DNA of 64,000 nt from Cryptomeria japonica (GCF_030272615.1 NC_081411.1:837362136-837426135), one strand, 5' to 3'; counted from the first letter of the stretch, positions 1 through 12,201 are shown. Translations and numbers: made by a program. Notes: a model not told the origin generated them from the letters alone.

Positions 1-782
1 AACTTCAATGCACAAAACAATTAGTGGCAACCTCCATACTCCCAAAATTTTGGAAATTATACTCCTCAGTCTTGGAATAACTCTCAAAACCCTTGGCCTA
101 ATTATCAGAGTCCTTCATCTCAATGGCAGCAACCACAAGGGAATTGGTCACTTCCTCAAGGTAACTAACAATAGTCACTGCAATGGAGGGGAGGACAGTA
201 ATGGGTAAACCAATCACTAGGTTTTCTACAATCACAACAACAGTCCCAACAACTGGCTTTAATGCTACTAGCTCCTCATGCCACTCCATACAAGCCAACC
301 CAACTACCAACTCAGCCTGTGCCAAATCCAAATAAAAAACCCCAACAACAACAACAAGTTTTTTTGACTAATCCTAATAACTATCCTGTATATTCTCTCA
401 ATATAAGTGATATCCACTTATGGTTAGGGACAACACTACCTACTCCATCTCTTCCATTCATTACAAAATTACCACCTGAGGAGATTTCTCAAGACACTAC
501 ACCTAATCAACTTGGAAACCTTGAGCAGGTTCATTAGTCTGAAACTTCAGACACACATGTAAGAACTCCCCCATTTCCTTAAAGATTGCAGGTAGAAGCG
601 TCTAAGAAGTAGGATGATATAGCTTTTGATCTTATTGATTAGCTAAAACATATATGTGTCAAGATTCCACTATTTCAAGCTATTAAGGACATTCCCATAT
701 ATGGAAAAGCTATTAAGGAAGCATGTAAGAAGAAACCTGGGAGAAATAAAAGGACCCAAAAACACTGCATGTAGTAGGATAA
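1..782 (+). pseudogene. E1 gag C-terminal part and gag-protease linker
   Basis: Frame 1 gives a Gln/Asn/Pro/Trp-rich stretch (for example QNPWPNYQ, and a run of Gln near 345-357), as in the tail of plant Athila Gag proteins. It is cut by in-frame stops near 25, 169 and 175. After about 600 the sequence DLIDxLKHICVKIPLFQAI resembles the conserved Athila segment just before the protease. No CCHC zinc knuckle is visible, so the nucleocapsid part is either left of the window or degraded. Gag would coat the element RNA in cytoplasmic particles. The assignment rests mostly on position next to a recognisable protease. Confidence 0.6.
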
Positions 783-1625
783 TTGGCTAATATTATGTTA
801 GGAAAAAATGTCATCCCTAAATATATTGACCCAGGTAGCCCTATTGTGAAGGTAGTTATTAATGGAACTCAAATTAAAAATGCCTTGTTAGACTTAGGAG
901 CAACCATAAATATGATGACTAAGGATTTCATGCAGCAACTCAATATTACTAGTCTTAGATCAATTCCAATGGTCCCACAGCTTGTTGATAGCTCTATTGT
1001 TCAACCTAAAGGGATGGCTGAAGATATTGTTGTCACATTAGATTCTTGGGAATAGCCAACTAATTTTATAATACTCTCTCCTAAGCAAACATTGGGGGCA
1101 TATCCAATCATTTTGGGAAGACCTTGGCTTTCTACAACTGATACATACATAGGTTATAGATCAGAGGATATGATAATTTCAAATGGTATTACTACTAAAA
1201 ATCTTCCACTCTATTCTCCAGTACAACCACAAATTGATCATGAACAAGTAGTATGGCTAGATATAGGAGGAGTAGAGAAAATTAGTTTTGTTCAACAACT
1301 GATGATGTTAACAAGAGAATTGTTCATAGTACTTCAAGAGGATGATACAATACTCTCTAACATCATAAGAAATCATTATGGAGCAGCTCAACAGTCCACA
1401 GGTATACTAGCAAGCCTTTTGCATACACTTCTTCCGTCTGCAAGCTCTTTAGATTCTCTTGCAGCCACAAACATATTTCATACATTACTGCGACAAGAGA
1501 TTCAAATCTCTTGTCTATTTGAAATATCTAATGTTGAGTCAGTCACTCAAATAGAGGTTGTCGTAGGAAGAAATCTTAATGTCAATAGTAAATTAGTAGT
1601 AGATCAAAGATTGTCATTAATATGA
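783..1625 (+). pseudogene. E1 retropepsin-type aspartic protease region
   Basis: The frame carries ALLDLGATINMM around residues 37-48; D-L/S-G-A is the catalytic loop of plant Ty3/gypsy proteases (Athila copies usually have DLGA). A later block, YPIILGRPWLSTT, is the conserved ILGRPWL segment of retropepsin-like plant proteases. One in-frame TAG at 1053-1055 and a TGA at 1623-1625 interrupt it, and the same frame then continues into RT. The protein would cleave the Gag-Pol polyprotein. It is clearly a pseudogene, although the core motif is preserved. Confidence 0.8.
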
Positions 1626-2303
1626 TTACTTAAAGCACAACAACAAGCCTTCATATGGGATTATCATGACATGAAGGGATTAAATCCTACATTGTGTACC
1701 CATAGGATTTATATCAAAGAAGATTGTAAACCAATTAGATAGCCTCAGCGAAGGAGTAATCTTTCTCTAAGAGAAATAGTTAAAGAGGAACTACAAAAGT
1801 TGTTTAATGTAGGATTCATTTACCCTATTTTAGATAGTCAATGGGTTTCCCCCCAAGTTATAGTTCCAAAGAAAGGAGGGAAATGGAGAGTTTGTGTGGA
1901 CTATAGGGAGCTCAACACTGCTACCAAAAAGGACCACTTCCCACTTCCATTCATAGATTAAGTATTAGATTCTATAGAAGGTAAGCAACACTTTTCATTT
2001 TTGGATGGGTTTAGTGGCTATAATCAGATCATAATAGCTTTGGAAGATCAAGAAAACTCCACCTTTACCTTCCCATGGGGCACATATGCCTATTAATTTC
2101 TCCCTTTTGGTTTATGTAATTCTCCTACAACCTTTCAAAGGGTTGTCCTTAGTATATTTTCAGATATATCCCATGATTGTATGGAAATTTACATGGATGA
2201 TTTTACTGCTTATGGGACTACCTTTAAGGAGGCATTTTAAAATCTGACCAAAGTGTTGTAGCGGTGTGAGGATCACAATTTATCCCTAAATAGTGATTTT
2301 TTT
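1626..2303 (+). pseudogene. E1 reverse transcriptase, fingers and palm
   Basis: The frame continues from the protease. Recognisable blocks are KLFNVGFIYPI (entry block), WVSPQVIVPKKGGKWRVCVD, YRELNTATKKDHFPLPF, LDGFSGYNQI and FPWGTYAY. The catalytic loop YMDD lies in EIYMDDFTAYG near 2190, so both active-site aspartates are still encoded. In-frame stops fall near 1738 (TAG), 1960 (TAA), 2094 (TAA), 2238 (TAA) and 2260 (TAG). A frameshift in a T-run near 2292-2303 separates it from the next segment. It would copy element RNA into cDNA; it is inactive here. Confidence 0.88.
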
Positions 2304-2305
2304 TA

Positions 2306-3144
2306 ATGATGATGCAAGAAGGAATAGTGTTGGGGCATCATATTTCTCAATCAGGTATTCAAGTAGATCCAGCTAAAATTGAAGTAATACTTTCTCTTCC
2401 TACCCCTACAAAACAAAAGGATGTAAGAATTTTTTTAGGCCATGCAAGGTACTATAGGAGATTTATTAAGGACTTTAGTAAAATAGCAAGACCATTGTAT
2501 TCTCTATTAACAAAAGATGTTGAGTTTGAATGGACAACTACATGTGAAAAGGCATTTTATAAACTAAAAGGAGCCTTGACTCAGGTTCCTATTCTTAAAG
2601 GACCTGATTGGTCTCTTCCTTTTCACATTCATACAAATGCATCCGATTTTGTAATAGGACTAGTTTTTGGGCACAAGGAGTTTTGGAAAATGCAATTTAT
2701 TATATCAGTAAAAATTTGCAAGGACTAGAGCTGAATTATATTGTCACTGAAGAGGAAATGTTAGCTGTCATCTATGCCCTCAATAAGTTTAGGCACTATA
2801 TAACTAGTTATCAAATATTTGTGCATATTGATCATGCAACTATCAGGTACCTCATGAACAAACGCTCCATTATAGGTAGATTGGCAAGATGGTTGTTGTT
2901 AATGCAAGAATTTGACATTACTATCATAGATAAACCAGGTAAAGGAAATGTAGTTGCTAATTTTTTGTCTAGAATTCAAACACCAAACAATCCTGAAGCC
3001 ATTGATGATTCTTTTCTAGATGAGAATTTGTTTCCCATTAATTTGAACAGTCCATGGTATGCTAACATAGCTAACTACCTAGCAGTTAACAAGATACCTC
3101 CTCATTTCTCACCAAAAGAAAAAAGATTGTTGGTAGATTATTAA
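2306..3144 (+). pseudogene. E1 RT thumb/connection and RNase H
   Basis: 2306-2728 encodes the post-YMDD part: VLGHHIS, VDPAKIEVI and FLGHARYYRRFIKDFSKIA are standard Ty3/gypsy motifs, followed by EFEWTTTCEKAFYKLK. RNase H starts at HTNASDF (first Asp). The frame shifts near 2680 and continues in 2608-3144 with AIYYISKNLQGLELNY, TEEEMLAVIYALNKFRHY (catalytic Glu) and HIDHATIRYL (Asp). The end reads KPGKGNVVANFLSR, the usual NxVADxLSR end of RNase H. Nothing resembling a second, archaeal-type RNase H follows, which supports Athila over Tat. Confidence 0.85.
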
Positions 3145-3655
3145 CCAAAACAATAACTCTTAACTGCAAGGATTGGCCTAATAGATTATTTGAAATAGTA
3201 TGGGCTTATAGAACCACTTGGAAAACCATAATAGGATTTACACCATTTGAAATGGTATATGGGACAATAGCAATGATGCCAATAGAATTTGAGCATAAAA
3301 CCTTGAGAATGGCCATTGCCTTAGATATGACTCTTTCTATAGCACAAGAGGAAAGGCTCTTACAGCTTAACGCCTTAGTTGCGATAAGAAAGTCCACCCT
3401 CCAACACACTGAATCAGTTCAAAATCAGCGTATTAAGTGGAATGATCTCTATATCAAAGATAAATCATTCAAGCCAAGTGATTGGGCCCTTCTCTATGAT
3501 TCAAGGTATAAAGATAATTTGAGAAAATTATAAACATGATGGTTAGGACCTTATGAGATAGTTGAAACATTCTCTAATGGTGTCGTCAGATTATCTACAA
3601 TTGATCCTGTCAAATTTAAATTGTTAGCCAATGGTCATCGGCTGTGCCTATGCCA
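3145..3655 (+). pseudogene. E1 integrase C-terminal remnant, core deleted
   Basis: Immediately after the RNase H tail the sequence reads WPNRLFEIVWAYRTTWKT, then GFTPFEMVYG and PIEFEHKTLRMA, which lie after the catalytic Glu in Ty3/gypsy integrases. It ends with GPYEIVETFSNGVVRL near 3550-3600, a plant gypsy C-terminal block. The zinc-binding HHCC region and the whole D-D-E core expected before WAYRTTWKT are absent. An internal deletion near 3140 has therefore joined the RNase H linker to the integrase C-terminus. In-frame stops near 3532 and 3540 add further damage. Integration by this copy's own enzyme is impossible. Confidence 0.82.
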
Positions 3656-4307
3656 CAAACCTCTTAGCAAGGATGACTTTTTGTAGCAGTTCTCCACTGT
3701 CGAGCATGCTGAGATTCTTGCAGCAACTAGTGATGACTTTTTCATTACCACTCCATCTTCAATCTTTGTTGCATGATCATAATAAATACTTCCACATCTG
3801 GAGGAAGTACATTTCTACGTAATAAATATTTCATTCCATATTCACTCATTTCTTTCCATTCGCTCCATCCATTTCTACCTCATTTTCCATGCATGATGAC
3901 TCAATGCATTCAGCTGCAGTCATTATTGCATGATGTCAGGTACGCTCGTGTGTTTTTTTTTTTCTGCATGTATATAATTAAACCATATTAATTATTATTA
4001 TGATATTTTGCATAGTGTCCTTTTTCAATCCTCCTCTGCATGTGTGGACACTTGTTAAACCCTAGGTTGGGGGGAGAACATATGCTAATAATGAATCTAG
4101 CAAATAATTCTTATGTCCTCTCAGGTTGCATTTTAATTTTTCAAATTTCTAGTTTGAGGTGATATTTTGTATTGTGCCCTTCTGTCTGCTTAGAGCTATT
4201 TTTAGATTGCACCTAGGTTTCAACCAAGTAAGAGCATATTGAGTATATTTTAGTGCAGAAATTGGATAGATTTATGCTATTAGAGAGTAGAAAGTGTTAT
4301 CACTATA
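3656..4307 (+). other. E1 spacer between pol and 3' ORF
   Basis: There is no coding frame. The stretch is T-rich and includes a short T run near 3953-3962. It holds one conspicuous purine tract (4065-4080, listed separately). I see no further genes here. Confidence 0.5.
4065..4080 (+). promoter_or_regulatory. Internal polypurine tract of E1
   Basis: GGTTGGGGGGAGAACA lies downstream of pol and upstream of the 3' ORF. It looks like a plus-strand priming tract, but no LTR follows it. A second tract sits directly before the 3' LTR at 37661-37672. A central/internal tract is known for some long retroelements; this use is inferred. Confidence 0.45.
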
Positions 4308-6453
4308 ATGGGTGGTCCACCTATTCATCATGAGCCAATAGTCCATGAAGTCCTTCTTCAGGACCAATATTGTGAGACAATATTCTGCAATAGTGGGTGG
4401 CTGGATTATTTTTTGAAGCTGACAGAGTTTAATGAGGAAATTGCAAGGGTATTTACCCACACACTTTCAGATGGAGAAGCCCAAGTAAAAGGTTTGAGAG
4501 TTGTGGTTACAAAGGAATAGATTGTAGAGGTAACTAGGTTACCAACAAACGGAGAAAAGTACTCAGAATCCAAGGATGCACATAGTGCAAGAGCATAATT
4601 TACACATCCGAGAGACCTACCCTTAGTAGTAGATAGACAAGGAGCTAGGTGAGAATCTTTTCTGCCTGAATGGAAATTAGTAGCATTGTATGTTTTAAAG
4701 TATTTAACCTATGAAGGAAAGTTCTCATGTCTGCATTCCCATCACTTCTAGCTTCTGAGTCATCTATGCTATGGAAGAAGGATGAATTTTCCAAGCCTAT
4801 TGTACAAACTTCTTTCCATAAGCACAACATAAACCCAGAGAGGCAGGCCTCACTCTATTTCTCATCATTACCTAATTAAGCTATTAGTTGAAATATCTTA
4901 GAGAGATGTCTCTCCAATGTCTTGGAATGAATTTTTTGAAATTAGGAGGTTTAGGGTAGAAAATGTTGGTTCAGAGGAACCACTTCCATCTCAAGAACAA
5001 GAAAATTTAGAAAATCTTGAAAAACCTAGTTCCCCTATTGAACCCTCATCCTCCAGGATATCATCAGAACAAAATGTTTTTGCAGTAGAGGAACCCTTAT
5101 AAGAAAACACTATAGTAGGGGTCCCTTCTAAAAGCCTAATAAAAACTAAGGCTGCCATACGGAAGGAAAAAGACAAAGAAAAATAGATTGACATAAAAAA
5201 GAAGGAAGAGAAAGGTGAAAGTGAGAATTTACCCTCTCCTGTGGCCAAGAAAAGGAAAGTTGTAAAAATAGTTTCTCCTGTAACCATTGAAGTGGTTGAA
5301 GAGTTGGCTATAGGAAGTAGTCCCACAATCGCTAAAGGGAAATCTCGGAGAAGCAGTGGTAGGCTCCGAAAAAAGCTTAAAAATCAAGACAAATCAATGG
5401 AGCTAAATGTCACCATCCTAATTGATTCTCCAGAAGAAGAGCCACACATTCCACCTCACAATGATCTTCCTCCTTCTCCACCTAATGAACCCCAAAGGGA
5501 AAAATAAAAAGAGGAAGAGGAAGAACTACAAAATATGGAGGAATAACTACAACTGCATGAAGAGGAAGAACTCCAGAACATTGAGCAGCTGTAGAAAGAA
5601 GTAGGTTTTGAAAGCCTGGAAAGCTTAGCATCCGCTGTAGAACAAGTTATTGAAGTAGGGAGAAACGTTGAAAAGAAGAAACCCTAAGGCAGCTATTCAT
5701 AGACTACCTAATTCCCTTACCAGTCATATGGTGGGACTTGCTCTTTACGAGGATTTGGAATTGGAAAAGGTAAAAATGCAGATGATAATCGACTGGTAGA
5801 AGAAAATTATTGAACAAAAAGATGAGGAAATTGCTCAGCTTAAAGCTAAGGTGGAAATGGTAACCACTATGGTACCATAGCTAATGCAATGTCGAGTACC
5901 TCCTCGTGTTTACTCTTTGTATTTAAAAGGACAACATATTAGTTTCTAGATGATGAGAATTGCTAGGGATCTAAGTCCCTCATTGCAGACACTGGAGGAA
6001 TTCTACAATGCTTATCAGACATCTCCTACAACAATTAAGAATCTACTCTGTGAATTTTATGTACATAACTATGTTGTTCTTGATGATGTCGATTGGAACC
6101 CTTTCCTCTGTATTGGAGATATCTAGTTGAGAGCTCTTATGTCATTGATGCAGAAATAAATAGCAAGGGGAGAGTAGTTTTAGGTGCATAAAAAGGAAGA
6201 ACTTGACCTTTCACTTCCATAAAGGGCTGAAATAAGGGAGCCTAGGAAACTCTATTTTGATTGGCAAAAGATTGTATATCAGCCAGATTATGCAAAGGAT
6301 GTCCTAACCTTAAGGGAAGAGGTGTATAAAGAATACGAACAAATGGATCCAAGGGAAGGACAAGTAGCAATAGGACATTTAGTCCAACGTTGGAATAGCC
6401 TACCAGATGAGCTAAGGCAATCTGAGCCACACTTAGTGCAAAACTACCGTGCA
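4308..6453 (+). pseudogene. E1 3' ORF, part 1 (plant retrotransposon 3'-ORF protein)
   Basis: One frame runs from 4308 to about 5690 with several in-frame stops. The N-terminal part (GWLDYFLKLTEFNEEIARVF, then GLRVVVTKE and VEVTRLPTNGEKY) resembles the 'putative plant transposon protein' domain found in Athila-type 3' ORFs. A charged middle follows (Glu/Lys-rich, with AKKRKVVK at about 5245, a possible nuclear localisation signal). After frameshifts beyond 5690, a last block near 6240-6450 reads YAKDVLTLREEVYKEYEQM and HLVQRWNSLPDELRQ. No signal peptide or membrane segment is visible, so I do not call it an envelope protein. CopA interrupts it at 6454. Its function is unknown. Confidence 0.6.
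6449..6453. repeat. Target-site duplication of CopA (left copy)
   Basis: GTGCA directly precedes the TGTTAGGG terminus of CopA. The identical GTGCA follows the other terminus at 12933-12937. Confidence 0.93.
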
Positions 6454-7247
6454 TGTTAGGGTTCCCATAGATATTGAGAGGGGGGGTGAATCAATATATA
6501 ATTGGTAATAAGAATTTCTTAAGTTGAAACATGCAGAACATAATATAACAGTGTACTGATATGCAAGAAATAATGCAATAAACAGAATCAAGAATATCCA
6601 CATGAAAAGTACACCATAACACAAGATGTTTAACAAGGAAACTTGGTGTGGGAAAATCCTCGGTGGGATTTGTGACCCACAATATTCACTCACTAGCCAA
6701 TAAGAGAATATTACTTACAATAGGGGCCTGCACATGTAGGAAGGCCAACTGCCTAGAGCTCACTGCTCAATGGGAAGTCACACTGACTTACAATAAGGAT
6801 TATATTAATCCAATGACTTGTACTGCTTTATAATAACATCTTCAATGCCAGATTTAGTACCGGTTCTTTCTTTTTTCTTTACATATACCCTTGACCTATA
6901 ATTCACACATTAGGTCTACGTAATAATTTCCTTTTGCTTCTTACATTCCTTTTTTTAAATGTCTACAATGATCTCCTTTATATACAAGAGTCATTTTACA
7001 ATTTTCCAAGTCGGCTTACAATAATAAACAAAATATTACATAACAAAAATCTTGTTAGCCTCTATGCCGATATACATCTTTTCTTTTGTGTCGGTGCCAG
7101 TGTCCTTGTTGATGCCAGTGCACTATCTTGCCTGTGTAATACTTGCTGGTATGATGTCTTGCTGGTGCCATAGGATTGCAAGGTTTCCATCAATGACAAA
7201 ACCTTCAATCACATATAATGTCTTATTGGAGTGTCCATATGCCAACA
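6454..7247 (-). repeat. CopA 3' LTR
   Basis: On the + strand it begins TGTTAGGGTTCCCA and ends GTGTCCATATGCCAACA. It aligns with 12216-12932 over its whole length. It carries about 80 bp near 6830-6910 that the other copy lacks. It includes a G tract followed by TGAATCA near 6480, and TATATAAAG on the minus strand at 6984-6976. Confidence 0.92.
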
Positions 7248-7260
7248 ATCTCCCCCTTTG
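7248..7260 (-). promoter_or_regulatory. CopA polypurine tract
   Basis: The minus strand reads CAAAGGGGGAGAT immediately before the 3' LTR. This is the plus-strand primer site expected for a Ty1/copia element. The same tract occurs in CopB and, slightly mutated, in CopC. Confidence 0.85.
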
Positions 7261-7455
7261 GCATTGATGGCAACACTCATGAGAAATTTCAAAAAAGTAT
7301 CCAAAAATGTTTACCAAAAATGTGAGAGCTCCCCTTGAGCATGTGATTCCTATATTTTGAACTTTCTCATCCCACTACTCCCCCTTTGGCATCAATGACA
7401 AAGGTTGTCAAGATGTCAGTAGAGTTTGTAGTTACATCTATCCATATCCTCAACC

Positions 7456-10400
7456 CTGTAGCTGGGTAGTTATTATCTGAAAAAGATCTCCCAAAATTAA
7501 GTTTAAACTATCCATAAATTTCTTACTATCTTTTATTGTTGTCTAAGTTCTTTTTACTGTACTGGTGAGATGCTGCAAATGCTCTGTTAGTGTTTTGTTG
7601 CCTTGTGTTAATGCCTCTGAGATATCCTTTCATAGGGATGCTAAATAGTCCAATCTTGGACTCAGTTTAGATCTCAAATGCTTTTCCTTGTTAATTATTA
7701 TCTCTTTCTCTCTTTCTAGTTTGAGTAATTCTTCCTCAGAATTTTCTATCTTCTCTTCAAAAACTGATAATGAATCCGGTGAGTTGACAAATTTTTTTGC
7801 AAGTTTATTTATCTCATCCTGTGCCTTGCTTATTTTCTTGTCAATATCTACATTCAAAAAGTTTGTTTTACAAGTATCTTTACACAGATTTTTCTATTCT
7901 TTTAACAAACTACATAGTTCCAGTAGAAGTGTGTCAAAATCTTTGTTACACTTCTTTATTTCCTCATCAAAGAATTTCTATTTCTCTTTCTCTACCTTAT
8001 CCTTTACTGATTCTTCCTTTATTTTCTTAATGTTTTCAGAAATAAATTTACACAATGTATCCAATTGTCCTAAAGAATCTTTATTATCTATGTTACAGTT
8101 GGGAGCTATTACCTTCAAAATTGGTATAGAATCATCTATTGCTTTATAAGCCTGTGAACTGCAGTTAGTTATTTTCTTAATGGAGTCAAGTAGTACCTCA
8201 GTCACATTTATTGACTTAAATGTTGATGATAATCCAATAATCTAAGTACCAGTGGAAGTAACCATGCTTGTATTGACCTCTAGTAGGTCAGTTTGTGTCT
8301 GTATTTCTTTTAGCACTGGTTTTCCCATGTCACTACTTACCAGTGGCATTGTTTCCTTATGAACCTATTCCGAAGCCTTTATCTCTGTTGGTTTCTCTGT
8401 ATGTTGTGTTGTCTTTGTTTGTGCCTCAGTCTCTGCCTTTTTCTCTATGTCCTCTGCCGGTTTATCTATTTCCTCTGCAACCGGAGGCTCTTTAGCCATA
8501 TCTCACTTGTCAGTTGTATCTTTATCAACTATTATGTTTATCTTTTGGGTATCAACATTTATAGTATATAGGAATTTAGAATTAGGATTGCTATCCTCTA
8601 CATCCATACTTTCTACTACCGGTTGATCTTCAGTAGTTATAATTTTCACAGGTGGGGGTAGGTTGTCTTTAACTTTTATGCTTGGTGTTCCACCAACTTT
8701 TCCTTTCCCCTTGTCCCTATCCTTTTGATATACTTTTATAGGCTTAGGTTTCCTGTATTTTTCTTTTTTTTCCTTGTCAACTAGAAATATATCCCAACCA
8801 TCTTCTATTTCCTCTGTTACTTTAGTAACTCTTCCTGCCATCAGTGAAATATGTTGGTGTGTAGTAGAGAATACTGATCGGTTTGCCTGAGCAATCAAGT
8901 CATCAATTTCCTTGGGAGAGTTTACTGGATATACAGCAAGTGGTTTCTCTATTTTTATTTTCTTATCTAATTCTATCATTGCTTGTCTCCTGGCCTCAAG
9001 TCTTTTGAACAAATCATCAGGAATTTCATTTGCTACTTCCTTTAAAAATTTCTTGTACATGTCCATATGCAGTATCACACTTTCCTCAACTTGCTCTTTC
9101 TCATCAGTAGATAGAGTGTCATATATTTTTCTTATGTTTTTCAGTTTTCCTTCCTCTATGTTTTCATTTAACAATATATCTAGAGGTGCCAAGTCACTGT
9201 TTGTCCTTTTCTTTTTCTTTGGTGTCAGCTTCTTCTTGGTTGTGACCTTTCTAATCAGAGATCTCACTGCTTGTTGCTTTTGCCTTGTCCTTCTAGGTGA
9301 AGGAGTGGTTACCGGTGAGGTATCTCTTTTTCTAACAACTCTTTTAAAAGTTGCTGGCATATCACCTTCCAAAGAAGTACCTATCGGTGATAGATGAGCT
9401 TCAGGTTGTGGAGCTACCAACTCATCTTCTATTATGCTGGTTTTCTTTAGTACATCTTCCTTAATGGGCTTTGCTTGCCTAGATCCTTTCCTTACAAATG
9501 TCTCAACCTTCTTTACTCTTTTCTTTGATTGTATTTGGCTTTCTATAGTCTCAACACTACCAAATACTTCTTCCTTGGGTTCATTGGGGGCTTCTAGAAG
9601 TGCTTTAGCATAAGTTTCAACTATCTGATCATCTGTCTCATAGCCCATCTTGATTACCCAAATTGTCCTTGGGATGACCGCTTCCATCCAGATTTCATCT
9701 TTCTTAATAACAAAGCATATATCATGTTTGTATTTGTCTACTATTTTCTGAGATAACCTTATTCTTTGCTTCATTTTGGTCTTCAATGCTTGGAAAAAGT
9801 CATGAATATTGTTCTCCTTGTTCTCACCCATGGTATTGAACTATTTAGTTAATTGTTTTCCTACCAGTATGTCATATCCAAGTTCTTTATAACTTATATC
9901 GAGAACCTATTTTTTTATGTGTAGCATTAGACATACTAACAGATTTCCAAATCTGAAAGTTCCTTTCTTGTCCTTCTTTATCTTTCCAAGGTTGTCTATT
10001 AATTCATCCTTTAACCATTCACAAATGTCAATTTTTGCATTGTCTGTTACCATATCATAAGCACTCTTACTGCATAAACTTGAAACTAAGTTAAGTTTGT
10101 TGGCATGAGTGGCTTTGTAACCTAATATCATACTTATGAATCTCATATTGATATCTTTTACATCATTAACCCTTAGAGATCTCTTATCGAATGTTGCACC
10201 AGTTAGTTTTGTAACTAGGTCATTTGGAACCTTCTTGGTTTTATCTAGTCTCTTACTAGTGGTCTGTAACCCTGTGATAACTTTCACAGCTTCCTTGGTG
10301 ATCTTATGGATTGCATCTAGCTAGAAAAATTCTCCATGAACTCTACTTAACACTATCCTAATCACATCCTTAGGGAATTCAGGAATGCTAAAGATTTCTA

Positions 10401-10761
10401 TGAATCCTAGGGTTTCAATAACCTTGTGTTCATCTTTAATATTGTCGGTATCATCACATATTATGGTTTTATACATGGTTTTGATTTCCTCATCTCCTAA
10501 ATCTTCAATATTGTAGTGGATGTACATTCTAGGGTCTTTATCATATACAACTCCTTTAGAGATTTGAGAAAATGCACCTAAGGTATCATCCTTCTTTTCT
10601 ATCTTAGGGACTAACTGAAATACGGGCCTAGGTCTTTTGATTACTTCAACAATAGTAGGGTTTGCTATGTATTCAATTGTAGAGGTGGATGCAATGATTA
10701 AATACCTTTTACTGCCTTGGATGGATGATTGATTAGAGTGTGCTTGCTTCTTGCTCGAAAT
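7456..10761 (-). pseudogene. CopA ORF2, large charged protein of unknown function
   Basis: A single minus-strand frame stays aligned from about 10761 to about 7456 (roughly 1,100 codons), broken only by in-frame stops, for example TAG at 10323-10321, TAG at 9909-9907, TGA at 8505-8503 and TAG at 7980-7978. The first 270 residues are globular-looking (IHYNIEDLGDEEIKTMYK, VIRIVLSRVHGEF, NINMRF-like and FRFGNLLVCLML segments). They match the same region of CopB ORF2. The middle is Lys/Arg/Pro-rich (VTTKKKLTPKKKKRTNSDLA near 9220), possibly nuclear-targeting. The rest is a Glu/Lys coiled coil (KLEREKEIIINKEKHLRSKL near 7700). No enzyme motif is present. I do not recognise the family. Confidence 0.6.
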
Positions 10762-11059
10762 GCCTTAGCTCGGAATCTTCGCAATCTCTGAAAATTTGAA
10801 ATCATAGTGAAATGAAATGGAGCCAAAACCTTATTTTTATAATGTCTTTTCGCCATCTACCACATTAATTACATGCCGGTTAAGTATTCACTTAACATTG
10901 TTTGTCGATAATAAGTAATTTTCAACTTCTTATCTCTAACTGAGGGAATAATTAGCATATGTGTTATTTGATTGCCAAACCCTCAAAGAAATTTTCTTCA
11001 ATTAGATGAAGAACTTCCTGCGGTGGAGTACTGCTCTATCCTACCAATGAAGAATCACT
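10762..11059 (-). other. CopA spacer between ORF1 and ORF2
   Basis: About 300 bp with no consistent frame. Near 11035-11100 (end of ORF1) the motif CTACCGGTG-like recurs in diverged copies. Nothing else is visible. Confidence 0.4.
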
Positions 11060-12144
11060 CTATCCTACCGGTGAAGCATTTGTTGGTTCTACCGGTGGAG
11101 AAGTATTCCCAATATTTAGATTAGCTTTTCTAATCCATTGCTTTGAGAATTCTTGCTTAACCTCTTCAACCTTTTCTTTACCTTTCAAGCTAGCACTTTT
11201 GTTGTCTACCGATGTTCCTTTATCTCTACAAAATTTAGCAATATGCCTAATTTTGTTACATGCATAACAAGTTACATTATTCTTCTGAGTAGCTTTCCCA
11301 TAACCTATGCCGGTTTGTGTTCTGCATTGATTTGATAAGTGTCCAAATCTTCCACAAACATAACATCTCACATTCATTATGTAGTTCTTAGAGTTATGAC
11401 TAACTTTGTTGCATTTTGAACATTGACCGGTGGGTGTATTGATATTATGATAATTCCTAGATCTACATTCATTTTCTCTATGACCATACTTATTATAGTC
11501 AAAGCATCTTCCATTAAATTTATAAGCATTAGGTTGTCTTACCGGTTTGCTGTGATCCTGAGTATTTGCAGTACCAGAGCTTTCACCAACTTCAAAGCCA
11601 ATTCCAAAAGTGTCACCTTTAGGTTTTTGATTCTTCAGCAAGGTACCAAATTCCTCTGAGCTTTTATTGAATTTTTCTTTGTGTTGATTTGTAGTTTTCA
11701 GTTCCCTTTCCAAGATTTCTTTTTGTCTCATTAGTTCATTTGAGTCATTTTGAGTATGCATCAGATCTATCTTCAACATGTCATTTTCATAGCTAAGTCT
11801 TGTGTTCTCATTTGCTGCATCACTTAGTCTTCTGGTTAATTCTTCTTCCTATCCTCAATCTGTTTGCAAAATCTTATAGTCATATCCTGCATTTCATTTT
11901 TTGTTGTCATGATCTCTTGTTTAAACTTGCTTATCATGTCATTGAGTGATTCCTTTTCATCATTCTCATTTTGCAATTTTTCACAAAGTTCTCTTCTCTT
12001 ATTTCTTGCAACAACAAAATTTTGTTGAAGTGTCTGAATGATATCCTGAGCAGCTCTCAAATCATCTTCTAATTTGATATTTTTCAATTTCTCTGTATCA
12101 TAGTCTGTAAGAGCTCCTTCAAGTTGCTTCATTAGATTTTCCAT
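11060..12144 (-). pseudogene. CopA ORF1, coiled-coil and four-zinc-knuckle Gag-like protein
   Basis: The start at 12144 (MENLMKQLEGALTDYD) lies shortly after the primer site. The first ~100 residues are a coiled coil (LQQNFVVARNKRRELCEKLQ). A frameshift between 11836 and 11779 joins the second segment, where four CX2CX4HX4C units follow. Counting from 11779, unit 1 has C92/H100/C105 with Tyr at the second Cys. Unit 2 has C120/C123/H128 with Tyr at the last Cys. Unit 3 (C139, C142, H147, C152) and unit 4 (C171, C174, H179, C184) are complete. A Lys/Glu tail ends at 11060. It would bind RNA like a nucleocapsid. The usual plant copia Gag domain before the knuckle is not recognisable. Confidence 0.75.
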
Positions 12145-12201
12145 CTTTACCGGTGTCAAGATCTTCCTCAAGCTATTAGACTTTTGAAAGTAGAGGATCA
12201 A

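Noticed and set aside
4308-6453. Envelope protein of E1
   Set aside because: It occupies the env-like position, but no signal peptide, furin site or transmembrane segment is visible; the product is charged and probably nuclear.
8912-9397. 161-codon + strand ORF with hydrophobic product
   Set aside because: Antisense shadow of CopA ORF2, which aligns with CopB ORF2 on the minus strand.
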